Both the position numbers and the translations under genes were made by a program. The notes beneath the pieces were generated by a model, which was given only the letters and a program-made list of their open reading frames with translations, ran no database searches and was not told where the DNA came from. Below, in pieces: positions 8,468 through 16,506 of a stretch of DNA of 64,000 nt; the first letter of the stretch is position 1, and every line of letters begins with the position of its first letter. This DNA comes from Falsiroseomonas frigidaquae (GTDB lineage Bacteria; Pseudomonadota; Alphaproteobacteria; Acetobacterales; Acetobacteraceae): contig NZ_JAAVTX010000007.1 of assembly GCF_012163145.1 (NCBI RefSeq), forward strand, positions 1-64,000, given 5' to 3'.

Positions 8468-9706
8468 CTACCCCTTCGCCACCCCCGCCGTCGCCAGCGC
8501 CGCATCCGCCACCACCAGCAACCCGGCCTCCGCCCATTCCGGCGTGATGCTCTCCGCCTCATTGTGGCTGATGCCGCCATGGCAGGGGGTGAAGACCATC
8601 ACCGTCGGCACGCGCCGCGCGCAGTACACCGCGTCATGGCCGATGGCGGTCGGCATTTCCTGGTAGGCGATCTTCCGCGCCGTGGCGGAATCCCGCAGCC
8701 GGTCCACCAGCGTCGTGGCGAAGGGCGTGGCGGGCGAGAGCCAGAAATCCTCCACCGCCACCGTCACGCCCCGCCGCGCGCCGATCGCCGCCGCTTCCGC
8801 GCGCAGCACCTCGGCGAGCGCGGCCAGCTTGTGCTCGTCGTCATGCCGGGTATCCAGGCTGAACCACACCCGGTCCGGCACCACGTTGCGGCTGTCCGGA
8901 TGCACCGTCAGCCGGCCCACCGTGGCGCGCGCGCCGGCGGCCAGGGCCGCCTTCTCGATCGCCAGGATCATCTCGGCGGCGCCCATCATGGCATCCCGCC
9001 TGCCGGCCATGACGCTGCCGCCATGCGCATTCTCGCCGGTGACCGTCACCTCGAACCAATGCTGCGCCAGCGCATGGGTGACGATGCCGATATCCAGGCC
9101 GAGTTTCTCCAGCTGCGGCCCCTGCTCGATATGCACTTCGAAGTACGCTTCCAGATCCTGCAACGCGGCCGGATCCGCGGCGCCGGCCCAGCCGATGCGG
9201 GACAGTTCCTGGCCGAAGACCGCGCCGGCGCTGTCCGTCTTCGCCAGCACCTCGGCTTCCGGGAAAATGCCCATGGCGGCGCCGCTGCCCATCATCGGCG
9301 GAGAGAAGCGGGCGCCTTCCTCATTGGTCCAGTTGATCAGCATGACGGGCGCCTCCGTCTCGATCCCCGCCTCATCCAGCGCGCGCAGGATTTCGAGGCC
9401 GACCAGCACACCCAGCACGCCGTCGAATTTTCCTCCGGTTGGCTGCGTATCCAGGTGGCTGCCGATGGCGACCGGCTTGCGGGAGGGATCACGCCCCGGC
9501 CGGGTCAGCGCCATGTTGCCGACGCGGTCCAGCACCAGCGTCGCCCCCGCCGCCTCCGCTTGGCGTTGCAGTAGCGCGCGGGCCTCGCCATCCAGGTCGG
9601 TCAGCGTCTGCCGGTTGTTGCCGCCCTTGGCCGTGCCGCCAATCCGGGAAAACTCCATCAGGCTGTCCCACAACCGGGTGCCGGAGGGTTTGAAATTGCT
9701 GGTCAT
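8468..9706 (-). CDS. Zn-dependent hydrolase, N-carbamoyl-L-amino-acid hydrolase/allantoate amidohydrolase type
   Basis: 412-aa M20-superfamily amidase of the hydantoinase/carbamoylase group. Metal-binding motifs are GSHLDTQPTGGKFDG, NWTNEEGARF and a C-terminal HNEAE; the dimerisation domain lies in the middle (about 205-320). Such enzymes remove a carbamoyl group from N-carbamoyl-amino acids, beta-ureidopropionate or allantoate; the substrate here is not fixed by sequence. The ATG at 9706 overlaps the stop of the upstream M20 deacylase (ATGA), so the two are an operon. Confidence 0.88.
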   Translation of the reverse strand: MTSNFKPSGTRLWDSLMEFSRIGGTAKGGNNRQTLTDLDGEARALLQRQAEAAGATLVLDRVGNMALTRPGRDPSRKPVAIGSHLDTQPTGGKFDGVLGVLVGLEILRALDEAGIETEAPVMLINWTNEEGARFSPPMMGSGAAMGIFPEAEVLAKTDSAGAVFGQELSRIGWAGAADPAALQDLEAYFEVHIEQGPQLEKLGLDIGIVTHALAQHWFEVTVTGENAHGGSVMAGRRDAMMGAAEMILAIEKAALAAGARATVGRLTVHPDSRNVVPDRVWFSLDTRHDDEHKLAALAEVLRAEAAAIGARRGVTVAVEDFWLSPATPFATTLVDRLRDSATARKIAYQEMPTAIGHDAVYCARRVPTVMVFTPCHGGISHNEAESITPEWAEAGLLVVADAALATAGVAKG

Positions 9707-11004
9707 GCGCTGGCCTCCACGCCGCACCATTCGGCCATGGTGATTGCGATGGTCCGGGTGATGTCGTGCATGCTGTCCATGCCGACGCTTTCGTCGATGC
9801 CGTGGATGTCCTGCGCATCCGGGCCAAAGCAGGCCACGGGCGTGCCCTGGTACAGGGTGAAGAAGCGCCCATCGGTCAGGCCGGTCGCCGGATATTTGCG
9901 CAGATCATGCCCGGTCAGATCGGCGAAGTTCTTCATCGACGCCTGCACGATGGCGGCCTCCATGTCGAAGACGCAGGGGTCCGCCATGAAGCCCTTGAAC
10001 TCCAGCTTCACCTTGGCACCCTTCAGCGCGGGATCGCCGCCCGCTTCCTGCACAATTCGAGCAATATCGGCGCGCACATGCGCCGCGCTGTTGCCCATCA
10101 TCACACCCACCCGCAGGCCCAGCGTGGCGCGCGTCGGCACGGAGGAATTCCACTCGCCGCCCGTGAAGGTGCCGAGGTTGACGTTCACCGGGTGGTTCAC
10201 GCCACGGAAACTGGCATGGATCAGCTCGGCGCGGTTCATGTCGCGCTCATAGGCCTCGAAGCGGGTCCAGATGGACATCGCCGCCTCCACCGCATTCACC
10301 CCCGCCTGCTTGTCCCGCACATGCGCCGGGCGGCCGGTGACGGTGACCCAGGCCCAGACCACGCCGACTTCCGCACTGTACATCGCCGGCAGTCCCGGGC
10401 CGGGTTCGGGGATGATCACGGCATCGGTCTTCGGCATCGCCAGCATGCAGGCCAGCGCGCCGTTGCCGGTGCATTCCTCCTCGATCACCGACTGCATCTG
10501 CACCTCCGCCGCCGGCTGCAGCCCGGCCAGCTTCAGGGCGCGGAAGGCGGTGACATAGCTGAGGATGCCGGCCTTCATGTCGCCGGCGCCGCGGCCATAC
10601 ATGCGGCCACCGCGGATCTCGGGTTCGTAGGGCGGCGTGGTCCATTCATCCTCGGCGCCTTCCGGCACCACATCGACATGGCCCTGCAGCGCCAGCGACC
10701 GGCCCTTGGCGGCTCGCGGCCGGTGCACCGCGACCACATTGTCGCGGCCCTCATAGCCGATCAGCGGCGGCGAGAAGCCGGGATGGCCCGCCAGTGCCGC
10801 CGGGTCCGTCGCCACGCGCCGCGGCTCAAGGCCGAGGCCTTCATAGACCCGCGCCATCTCGGCCAATGCCGATTGCTCATTGCCCAGGGTGGAAGGGCAA
10901 CGCACCAGGCGCATCAGCGCCTGCTCGCCTTCCGAACGCAGGGAATCACAGGCCTCGAGTATGGCGCGACGGGCGCCGGGGTCGAGCGGGACGGCTTCGG
11001 TCAT
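9703..11004 (-). CDS. M20/ArgE/DapE family deacylase
   Basis: 433-aa co-catalytic zinc peptidase of the ArgE/DapE/ACY1 group. Metal-ligand motifs appear in order: LQGHVDVVPEG (about residues 105-115), GRGAGDMKAG and VIEEECTGNG, with the dimerisation lid following. It probably hydrolyses an N-acyl amino acid; the substrate is unknown. The second of two adjacent ATGs (11004) has an AAGGG six bases upstream and is preferred. It is coupled to the carbamoylase downstream by a 4-base overlap, suggesting sequential processing of N-substituted amino acids. Confidence 0.88.
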   Translation of the reverse strand: MTEAVPLDPGARRAILEACDSLRSEGEQALMRLVRCPSTLGNEQSALAEMARVYEGLGLEPRRVATDPAALAGHPGFSPPLIGYEGRDNVVAVHRPRAAKGRSLALQGHVDVVPEGAEDEWTTPPYEPEIRGGRMYGRGAGDMKAGILSYVTAFRALKLAGLQPAAEVQMQSVIEEECTGNGALACMLAMPKTDAVIIPEPGPGLPAMYSAEVGVVWAWVTVTGRPAHVRDKQAGVNAVEAAMSIWTRFEAYERDMNRAELIHASFRGVNHPVNVNLGTFTGGEWNSSVPTRATLGLRVGVMMGNSAAHVRADIARIVQEAGGDPALKGAKVKLEFKGFMADPCVFDMEAAIVQASMKNFADLTGHDLRKYPATGLTDGRFFTLYQGTPVACFGPDAQDIHGIDESVGMDSMHDITRTIAITMAEWCGVEASA

Positions 11005-11108
11005 CATGAACCCTTGGGCAGCAAGCCGCGCAGTCCACCCGCACGGCGCCGATCTGTCCAGCCGCACATGGTGGACATCCGCGGCCGCGCGCCCCTACCG
11101 TCCCTTCC

Positions 11109-12140
11109 ATGAAAGCCTTTGCCGATGCCGCCAATGCGGCGCATGCCCCGCAATTCTTCCTCATGCGCGGCCGTGTCCGCCCGAACTATGAGGTGCCGGC
11201 CCGCGCCGCCTCGCTGGCCGAGGGGCTGGCCCGGCTTGGCATCACGCCCACGACGCCACCCCCTGCCCCGCAGGCCGCGCTGCTGCGCGCGCATGATCCG
11301 GGCTATCTGGATTTCCTGCGCGATGCCTCGGCCGGCTGGGCAGAACTGCCGGAAGCGGGGGCCGAGGTGGTGGGCAATGTCCATCCGACGCCGGAGATGA
11401 TCGCCCAGGGCGCGCGGCCGCCCACGGGCCTGGTCGGGCGTGTCGGCTGGTACACCGCCGATACAGGCTGCCCGATCGGGCCCGCCACCTGGCAGGCCTC
11501 GATCGGCGCCGCCGCCTGCGCCGTGGCGGCGGCAGAGGAAGCGCAGGCCGGCCGCACCGCCTATGCACTGTGCCGCCCGCCCGGCCACCACGCCTATGCC
11601 GCACGGGCCGGCGGGCATTGCTACATCAACAACGCCGCCATCGCGGCGGAAACGCTGGTGGCTGCGGGCGCCCGGCGCGTCGCCGTGCTGGACATCGACA
11701 GCCACCATGGCAACGGCACGCAGGGCATCTTCTGGAAGCGGGCGGATGTGCTGACCGTCTCGATCCACGGCGACCCCAACGCCTACTACCCCTGGTATGT
11801 CGGCCATGCTGGGGAACGCGGCGCCGGCCCGGGCACCGGCTGCAACCTGAACCTGCCGCTGGCGCAGGGCAGCGGGGATGCCGAATGGCTGGCGGCGATC
11901 GGCACCGGGCTGACCGCGATCCGCAATTTCGGCGCGGATGCGCTGGTGGTCTCACTCGGCTTCGATGCGAGCGAGCATGAACCGCTGGGCTTCCTGCGCG
12001 TCACGGAGGACGGCTTCTCCCAGGCCGGCGCGCTGATCGCGGCGGCAAGGCTGCCGTCGGCGATCATCCAGGAGGGGGGCTACAATGTGGAGCTGCTCGG
12101 GCGATTGCTGGAGCGGTTTATTATCGGCTGGGGCGGTTGA
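11109..12140 (+). CDS. histone deacetylase-family protein, acetylpolyamine amidohydrolase type
   Basis: 343-aa zinc amidohydrolase of the arginase/deacetylase fold. Visible motifs: CRPPGHHAYAARAGGHCYINN (catalytic HH pair), the zinc-binding DIDSHHGNGTQ and SLGFDASEHEP, and the transition-state tyrosine region QEGGYN. The presence of the FFLMRGRVRPNYEVP N-terminus and the bacterial loop pattern favour an acetylpolyamine amidohydrolase over a histone-like target. The usual aromatic in D-x-D-Y-H-H is serine here. It is divergent from the M20/carbamoylase operon. Confidence 0.87.
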   Translation: MKAFADAANAAHAPQFFLMRGRVRPNYEVPARAASLAEGLARLGITPTTPPPAPQAALLRAHDPGYLDFLRDASAGWAELPEAGAEVVGNVHPTPEMIAQGARPPTGLVGRVGWYTADTGCPIGPATWQASIGAAACAVAAAEEAQAGRTAYALCRPPGHHAYAARAGGHCYINNAAIAAETLVAAGARRVAVLDIDSHHGNGTQGIFWKRADVLTVSIHGDPNAYYPWYVGHAGERGAGPGTGCNLNLPLAQGSGDAEWLAAIGTGLTAIRNFGADALVVSLGFDASEHEPLGFLRVTEDGFSQAGALIAAARLPSAIIQEGGYNVELLGRLLERFIIGWGG

Positions 12141-12171
12141 TTTAGGCCCGGATTAATTCAACCCTGGGTGC

Positions 12172-12834
12172 GTGAGTTCCATCGCCCGCATCCAGACCTT
12201 CGCCTTCGCCGGCATCGAGGCCGTGCCCGTCGAGGTCCAGGTGCAGATCGCGCCCGGCCTGCCGGCCTTCCTCATCGTCGGCCTGCCCGACAAGGCCGTC
12301 GGCGAATCGAAGGAACGCGTGCGCGCGGCGCTGACCGCCATCGGCCTTTCCCTGCCGCCGAAGCGCGTCCTGGTGAACATGGCGCCGGCCGACCTCGCCA
12401 AGGAAGGCAGCCACTTCGACTTGCCCATCGCGCTGGCCGTACTCGCCGCCATGGATGTGCTGCCGCGCGATGAGCTGCATGATTTCGCGGCCCTCGGGGA
12501 GCTGGGGCTGGATGGCGCGCTGGCGCCGGTCGCCGGCGTGCTGCCCGCTGCCATGGCCGCCTCGGCGCGGGAGCTGGGCCTGGTCTGCCCGGCGCAGCAG
12601 GGGCCGGAAGCCGCCTGGGCCGGCCGCATCCAGGTGCTCGCGCCGCCCGACCTGCCGGCGTTGATCAACCACTTCCGGGGAATCCAGACGCTGGCCCAGC
12701 CGGTGCCGCCGCGGCTGGACGACGCGCCCTGGGCCGGCCCCTGCCTCAGCCAGGTGCGCGGCCAGGAAAGCGCCAAGCGGGCGCTGGAGATCGCGGCGGC
12801 CGGCGGCCACAACCTGCTCATGTCAAGGTGTTAG
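12172..12834 (+). pseudogene. comM: comM (YifB, Mg-chelatase-like ATPase), N-terminal half, disrupted by integrated element
   Basis: The first 217 codons of comM, starting GTG and encoding the ChlI N-terminal domain (IARIQTFAFAGIEAVPVEVQ, GLPDKAVGESKERVRAAL, LVNMAPADLAKEGSHFDLPI). It ends at AAGGHNLLM, immediately before the Walker A loop. After that the inserted element supplies three foreign codons (S-R-C) and a TAG. ComM is a hexameric helicase promoting branch migration during natural transformation. The ATP-binding half is on the far side of the element at 18135-19001; the truncated product has no P-loop and should not work as a helicase. Confidence 0.92.
12815..12822. other. attL: element/chromosome junction in comM
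   Basis: The 8-mer TGCTCATG marks the left junction. The right junction, 5,321 bases later, is TGCTGATG; seven of eight bases match. Crossover anywhere in the shared TGCT or ATG restores codons for N-L-L-M-V-G-P-P without a frameshift. Short identities of this kind are expected of serine-integrase crossovers, whose strict core is two bases; which dinucleotide is used cannot be told from one strain. Confidence 0.75.
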
Positions 12835-12839
12835 GCCCG

Positions 12840-12865
12840 GCGGCTAATGTCTGTTTTGTAGCCGC
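12840..12865 (-). terminator. possible terminator hairpin at left end of element
   Basis: Inverted repeat GCGGCTA / TAGCCGC with a 12-base loop, just downstream of the DUF4062 stop and just inside the left junction. It has no clear T tract. It might terminate the DUF4062 transcript, insulate it from comM, or be part of the attP arm. Confidence 0.3.
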
Positions 12866-12886
12866 TGTGCGCAGAGACTGGCTCGT

Positions 12887-13912
12887 TTAAAAAGGGATGT
12901 CGTCATCCAACGAGCTGTTCGAATGGCTAGATGGGGCAGATGGCTGGTCCACCTTAATCATCCGGGTCCGAACGAGATTAGGTTTCCAGTCATTCGGCAG
13001 CATAATTCGTAGACGACCATCAGAATCGAAGAGAGATTCTGACACATAAAGCAACTTTTGATCGCCATTTTTCTGCATAAGGGCGTATTCGGCATCGTCC
13101 TTGGAGTCCCAGTGTTCACGCTCTAACCGAACCCACTGACGCGCGTTAAGCCAAGCTTCCATTTCCGTTCTGTCGGTAAAAAAAACCCTATAGGGCGCAC
13201 CGGTTAAGGCCTTAATCCTGTTAAATATCGGATGATTCTGGATGATTATCGCATCGAGCGCCTCCTCCCTACCCTGAACCGCTGTAAAAAGCCCGCTCCT
13301 ATCGTTCCGCAAGAGCTCAACCAATTCCTTGAGGGTGTCTGCTGTGGATTTGATAGTATCCGACAGCTGATTTAATTTCTCCTGATTTTGCTGCTGCAAG
13401 TAATTTTCAAATAGTCCCGCCCACTGCTCCTTTAAATAACCAATGACCTCGGGCATGTCATCAAACCCGAATATTTGATTATTAAAGGGCAGGGAATAAA
13501 TTTCTTCCAAGAACTGGTATATTCTTACATCGTCAACGTGATGATATGAGACATCTTTTTCTTTATTCTTTAAGTAGGTCCTGTATTCCGACAGTACGCC
13601 TTTATCAACGAAGACGTATGCTTGCTTTCCTTGAGCAACGGCCGTCTTCAACTCCATATGAGAAATTGAATTATTCGGCCCTTCGCGAGATTGCGTTCCG
13701 AAACGCCCACCCACTATCGAAACAAGCATACTTACTTTTTCGATCTCTCTATAGCAGTACGCTTCCAGCGCATCACGGCTTTCGTAGGTAATATTTCCAC
13801 GTTCGTTAAGAACAGCTTCATATCCCATGGTCGTAATGAAGCGCTCAAGCTCCCCACGCACATGACGAAGATCATAGAAAGTTGAGCTAACAAATACTCT
13901 TGGCCTAGCCAT
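12887..13912 (-). CDS. DUF4062 protein with SSB-like C-terminal acidic tip
   Basis: 341-aa protein. Residues 1-105 form a DUF4062 domain (RPRVFVSSTFYDLRHVRGEL, YCYREIEKVSMLVSIVGGRFG), a TIR/nucleotide-hydrolase-like Rossmann fold also found at the N-terminus of some NACHT/STAND proteins. Residues 165-205 are a predicted coiled coil; 210-320 are an unrecognised alpha/beta domain. A Ser/Pro-rich linker (323-334) leads to the last residues LDDDIPF. The terminal six are identical to the C-terminal protein-docking tip of E. coli SSB, and the layout (domain, flexible linker, acidic tip with terminal Phe) copies SSB. A GGGAG precedes the ATG. The function is unknown; a defence or replication-fork role is inferred. 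Confidence 0.8.
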   Translation of the reverse strand: MARPRVFVSSTFYDLRHVRGELERFITTMGYEAVLNERGNITYESRDALEAYCYREIEKVSMLVSIVGGRFGTQSREGPNNSISHMELKTAVAQGKQAYVFVDKGVLSEYRTYLKNKEKDVSYHHVDDVRIYQFLEEIYSLPFNNQIFGFDDMPEVIGYLKEQWAGLFENYLQQQNQEKLNQLSDTIKSTADTLKELVELLRNDRSGLFTAVQGREEALDAIIIQNHPIFNRIKALTGAPYRVFFTDRTEMEAWLNARQWVRLEREHWDSKDDAEYALMQKNGDQKLLYVSESLFDSDGRLRIMLPNDWKPNLVRTRMIKVDQPSAPSSHSNSSLDDDIPF

Positions 13913-13984
13913 CCGAGCAGCTCCCGCTTATTGTGCGCGTCTAATTGAGTGAACTATATCTTCTCAAGGTGTATAAGTATTCAG

Positions 13985-14542
13985 TTATCCTGATCCGAGG
14001 AGACGATAGACGCTCGCCCGGCCAATTCCGAGCCGGGTAGCGATTTCCGAAGGCTTCGCACCCTCAGCCTTCAGGCGATGGACTTCCGCCGCCTTAGCCT
14101 GAGCCGTAGGCGCCCGCCCTCTGTAGCGTCCATCCGCCTTTGCCTTGGCAATCCCCTCTCGCTGGCGCTCAAGCATCAATGACCGTTCAAATTCCGCCAC
14201 GGCCCCCAACATGGTTAGCATTAACCGGCCTGTAGGCGTCCCGGTGTCCAGGGCGCTCCCGCCCATGCTCAACACCCTTAAGGCCACTCCCTTGCCTTCC
14301 AGGGCGCTCACAGTAGCCAGTAGATCGGACACGGAGCGCGCCAGGCGATCCGGCTTCGTCACCACCAGAACGTCACCCTCACGAACGAACCCTAGCACCG
14401 CTTCAAGCTGCGCCCGCTTAGCGAGGGATGAAACCCGCTCACTGAATAGCCGCTCGCACCCTGCGGCCTTCAAGTCGCGCTCTTGGGCCTCTAGGCCCGC
14501 TTCCTGTTCAACGGTTGAGGTACGAGCATATCCGACTAGCAT
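13985..14542 (-). CDS. small serine recombinase (resolvase/invertase family)
   Basis: 185-aa site-specific recombinase. The N-terminal catalytic domain begins MLVGYARTSTVEQE, with nucleophile Ser9 in the Y-x-R-x-S motif, and includes VVTKPDRLARSVSDL with the conserved arginines and the long E helix. A C-terminal helix-turn-helix (PSEIATRLGIGRASVYRLL) binds DNA. The length is typical of TnpR/Pin-type enzymes. The upstream intergenic region holds repeated TGAGAC boxes expected of its recombination site, so it probably resolves multimers or cointegrates of the element. Confidence 0.9.
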   Translation of the reverse strand: MLVGYARTSTVEQEAGLEAQERDLKAAGCERLFSERVSSLAKRAQLEAVLGFVREGDVLVVTKPDRLARSVSDLLATVSALEGKGVALRVLSMGGSALDTGTPTGRLMLTMLGAVAEFERSLMLERQREGIAKAKADGRYRGRAPTAQAKAAEVHRLKAEGAKPSEIATRLGIGRASVYRLLGSG

Positions 14543-14554
14543 GGCAAGCGTCCT

Positions 14555-14670
14555 GTCTCACTAGGTTCTTAGACATGATCGCTTGCTCTGTCTCATTAGT
14601 CAAGCACCATTCGTGTGAGACGTACTGAGACGGCAACAGACTGACTCACTAGGGCTTGGTCTAATGAGAC
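14555..14670. repeat. candidate res site: repeated GTCTCA/TGAGAC boxes
   Basis: Between the divergent resolvase and membrane-protein genes there are five exact copies of GTCTCA or its complement TGAGAC (at 14555, 14590, 14616, 14626, 14665). Two are extended to near-perfect inverted half-sites GTCTCATTAG.. / ..CTAATGAGAC. Paired, spaced half-sites immediately upstream of a resolvase gene are what a multi-subsite res region looks like. It would also overlap the resolvase promoter, allowing autoregulation. Confidence 0.6.
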
Positions 14671-14737
14671 GCCTTCGACCACTGGCCGTTTTGTTAATGC
14701 TATGCAACCTTCGCATCAGTCTGAGGGATCATCGGCC

Positions 14738-15046
14738 ATGCCAAATCCAAAGAAGCTCGCCACGATTATCATAGCATTGCTCGCTGCCGCCTTCTTTATC
14801 GATGTGACGAGTGGGGAGAGCGAATTTGATATAAATGATGACTCTCGGATCGGCTGGAAGGACGTCGGCCTCTCCTTCTCCTTTGTTGTCGTGCGGCCGT
14901 TTATAATTTTTATGAATTCTATATTTGGTGGTGAGGCTAGGCTGTGGCGCTGGACCATCCAAGAGTTGCACGTTGCGGGGATACTGTTTTGGGGGGCGCT
15001 CTGGTTCTGCCTTTTCCGTCTCATGGTTTGGTGGCAGCGAAGATAG
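14738..15046 (+). CDS. small membrane protein of the element, unknown function
   Basis: 102-aa protein with an N-terminal hydrophobic segment (LATIIIALLAAAFFIDV), a second in the middle (VGLSFSFVVVRPFIIFMNSIF) and a third near the C-terminus (AGILFWGALWFCLFRLMVWW), ending in basic residues. No family is recognised. A GAGGG ten bases upstream supports the ATG at 14738 over the ATG at 14702. Its position on a compact island beside a putative defence protein makes a membrane effector or immunity role conceivable, but this is inference only. Confidence 0.6.
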   Translation: MPNPKKLATIIIALLAAAFFIDVTSGESEFDINDDSRIGWKDVGLSFSFVVVRPFIIFMNSIFGGEARLWRWTIQELHVAGILFWGALWFCLFRLMVWWQRR

Positions 15047-15528
15047 GTCCCGGAGTAATGCTACTGAAGGATGGCATACAGAGACGCATTTGATCCTGGT
15101 CAAGATCGGCTTGCTTGTGGTGATCGCCACAGGTACCGCGACTACCCGCCCCCCCCAGGCAGGCACCATACCCCCGCCCCGTATTACTATGATTACGTGC
15201 TTGCTTGAGGATGCTGAAATTCAGATCGGAAACCACTCTCAGTTAGCAGCTTGAGCAAAATCTATCGGACACAAACGGTATGACTTGCCGACGCCTTGAT
15301 CTACAAAATCCCTAAACGAACTCTAACCTATTGATAAGAAACGAATTATTCTGTACGCCCTTACGCATGCCCTGCTTTTCTACGCAAAATGGAAACCAGA
15401 TTAGATTTGCAATAATAGGGAAAACGTGCTATGAAAAGCTACTTCCATTTTATGGAAGGCAAGCCCTCACTACCGGCCCTATTTTTATGTATCGAAACAC
15501 TTACTAAATCATTGCGAAAGGCTGCTTT
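15047..15528. other. intergenic region of element, no convincing gene
   Basis: The first part is of mixed composition and the last 230 bases are strongly AT-rich. No open frame here has a credible start, family match or codon pattern. A short perfect hairpin (CTTCCAT-TTT-ATGGAAG, 15442-15458) sits about 70 bases before the possible Rep gene. Its AT-richness and position make it a plausible promoter or origin region. Confidence 0.5.
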
Positions 15529-16302
15529 ATGACTCTAGGAAATCACCAAGCGGTTGCGCCGCACTCCGGTCCTTATGTATTATATCAACACAATACCAAC
15601 CAGCAGCTACCCTCTCAGCATCCTCACCTGACATGGAGCGAAGCTAAGAATCTCATCAACGCTATAGGATACGCCCAGACCTTTCCCCGCCTAAGTCTCT
15701 TTCATTTCACTATTTTATGGAAATACGCCAAAGATTATCCAACCTCTACGGCCCCAGGCATGGAGCTTGAGGGCTGGTCTAAGCGGTACGAGCTTCAAAA
15801 AAAGCTATTTGAAAGAATGACCAAGTGGATTCAATCACAGCGTTTTGGCGATGAATTTCTTCCAAGGCTCTATGTTTGGGTTCGCGAATGGGGACCGAAG
15901 AAAAAGGATCACACTCACCTTCTGATCTATCTGCCAAACCCGGCAATAGCTCAACAGCTACAGGACTTCCTGTTAAGATCGGGAGGTTTTGGTGAAGGTA
16001 TTAAACATGAATCCCCCATATTGCATACCGCACCCAAAACAAATCTAGGAAAGCACTACGTAAGAAGATATCTTCTTAAGATGCTACCGCCGCATCTGAT
16101 GGTTGAAGGGAAGAACGTCGCCAGCTACTTCGGAAATAGCCATCATTTAGAGAAAAACAAACCAGCCGTGATCTATTGCAAGCGGTCTGGATGCTCAAGG
16201 ACACTAGATAGGTTAGCTAGACAGAGGGATGGGTGGGTAGAGAGAGCCATACTTGCTGATCTTGACGGTATTCTTAGATCAAACGGATCGAAGCGTCACT
16301 AG
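15529..16302 (+). CDS. possible HUH-type replication initiator of the element
   Basis: 257-aa soluble protein without a recognised family. Features suggesting an HUH endonuclease fold: a beta strand LSLFHFTILWKYA (56-67), a second strand followed by H-x-H (DHTHLLIYLP, His128 and His130), then a helix with paired tyrosines HYVRRYLLK (Tyr177, Tyr181) in the Y-x-x-[KR]-Y spacing of two-tyrosine Reps. The central H-x-H residue is Thr rather than the usual hydrophobic, so the call is tentative. A C-terminal CKRSGC pair is also present. GAAAGG lies seven bases upstream of the ATG. It could be a rolling-circle Rep, a relaxase-like protein, or unrelated. Confidence 0.5.
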   Translation: MTLGNHQAVAPHSGPYVLYQHNTNQQLPSQHPHLTWSEAKNLINAIGYAQTFPRLSLFHFTILWKYAKDYPTSTAPGMELEGWSKRYELQKKLFERMTKWIQSQRFGDEFLPRLYVWVREWGPKKKDHTHLLIYLPNPAIAQQLQDFLLRSGGFGEGIKHESPILHTAPKTNLGKHYVRRYLLKMLPPHLMVEGKNVASYFGNSHHLEKNKPAVIYCKRSGCSRTLDRLARQRDGWVERAILADLDGILRSNGSKRH

Positions 16303-16506
16303 GGTTGATACGATACCGAAGTAAGATAATATTACTTTCCACTTAGATAAAATTCGAGTCCCCGGATTACCAGATGATGAGAGGCCGGGCTACACCGCTC
16401 ATCTAGAATGCCATTTGCGCCGCTATGGTGTACTCGCCAGAGGCTTCCAGCGACCATCAGGCTACCCACCCTACCTGAAAACCACTAGAAGCCGCTGGTG
16501 AGGCTC
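16303..16506. other. intergenic region of element with a TAATATTAC hairpin
   Basis: No gene is seen between the convergent Rep-like and integrase genes. At 16319-16337 a 6-bp stem (AAGTAA/TTACTT) encloses an AT-rich loop and contains the nonamer TAATATTAC at 16327-16335. It may be a terminator or a replication signal; AT-rich coincidence is possible. Confidence 0.35.

Noticed and set aside
15054-15254. Short plus-strand gene in the island intergenic region
   Set aside because: The frame has no ribosome-binding site, no family and a translation of mixed Pro/Thr/Ser without codon bias; it is likely not coding.
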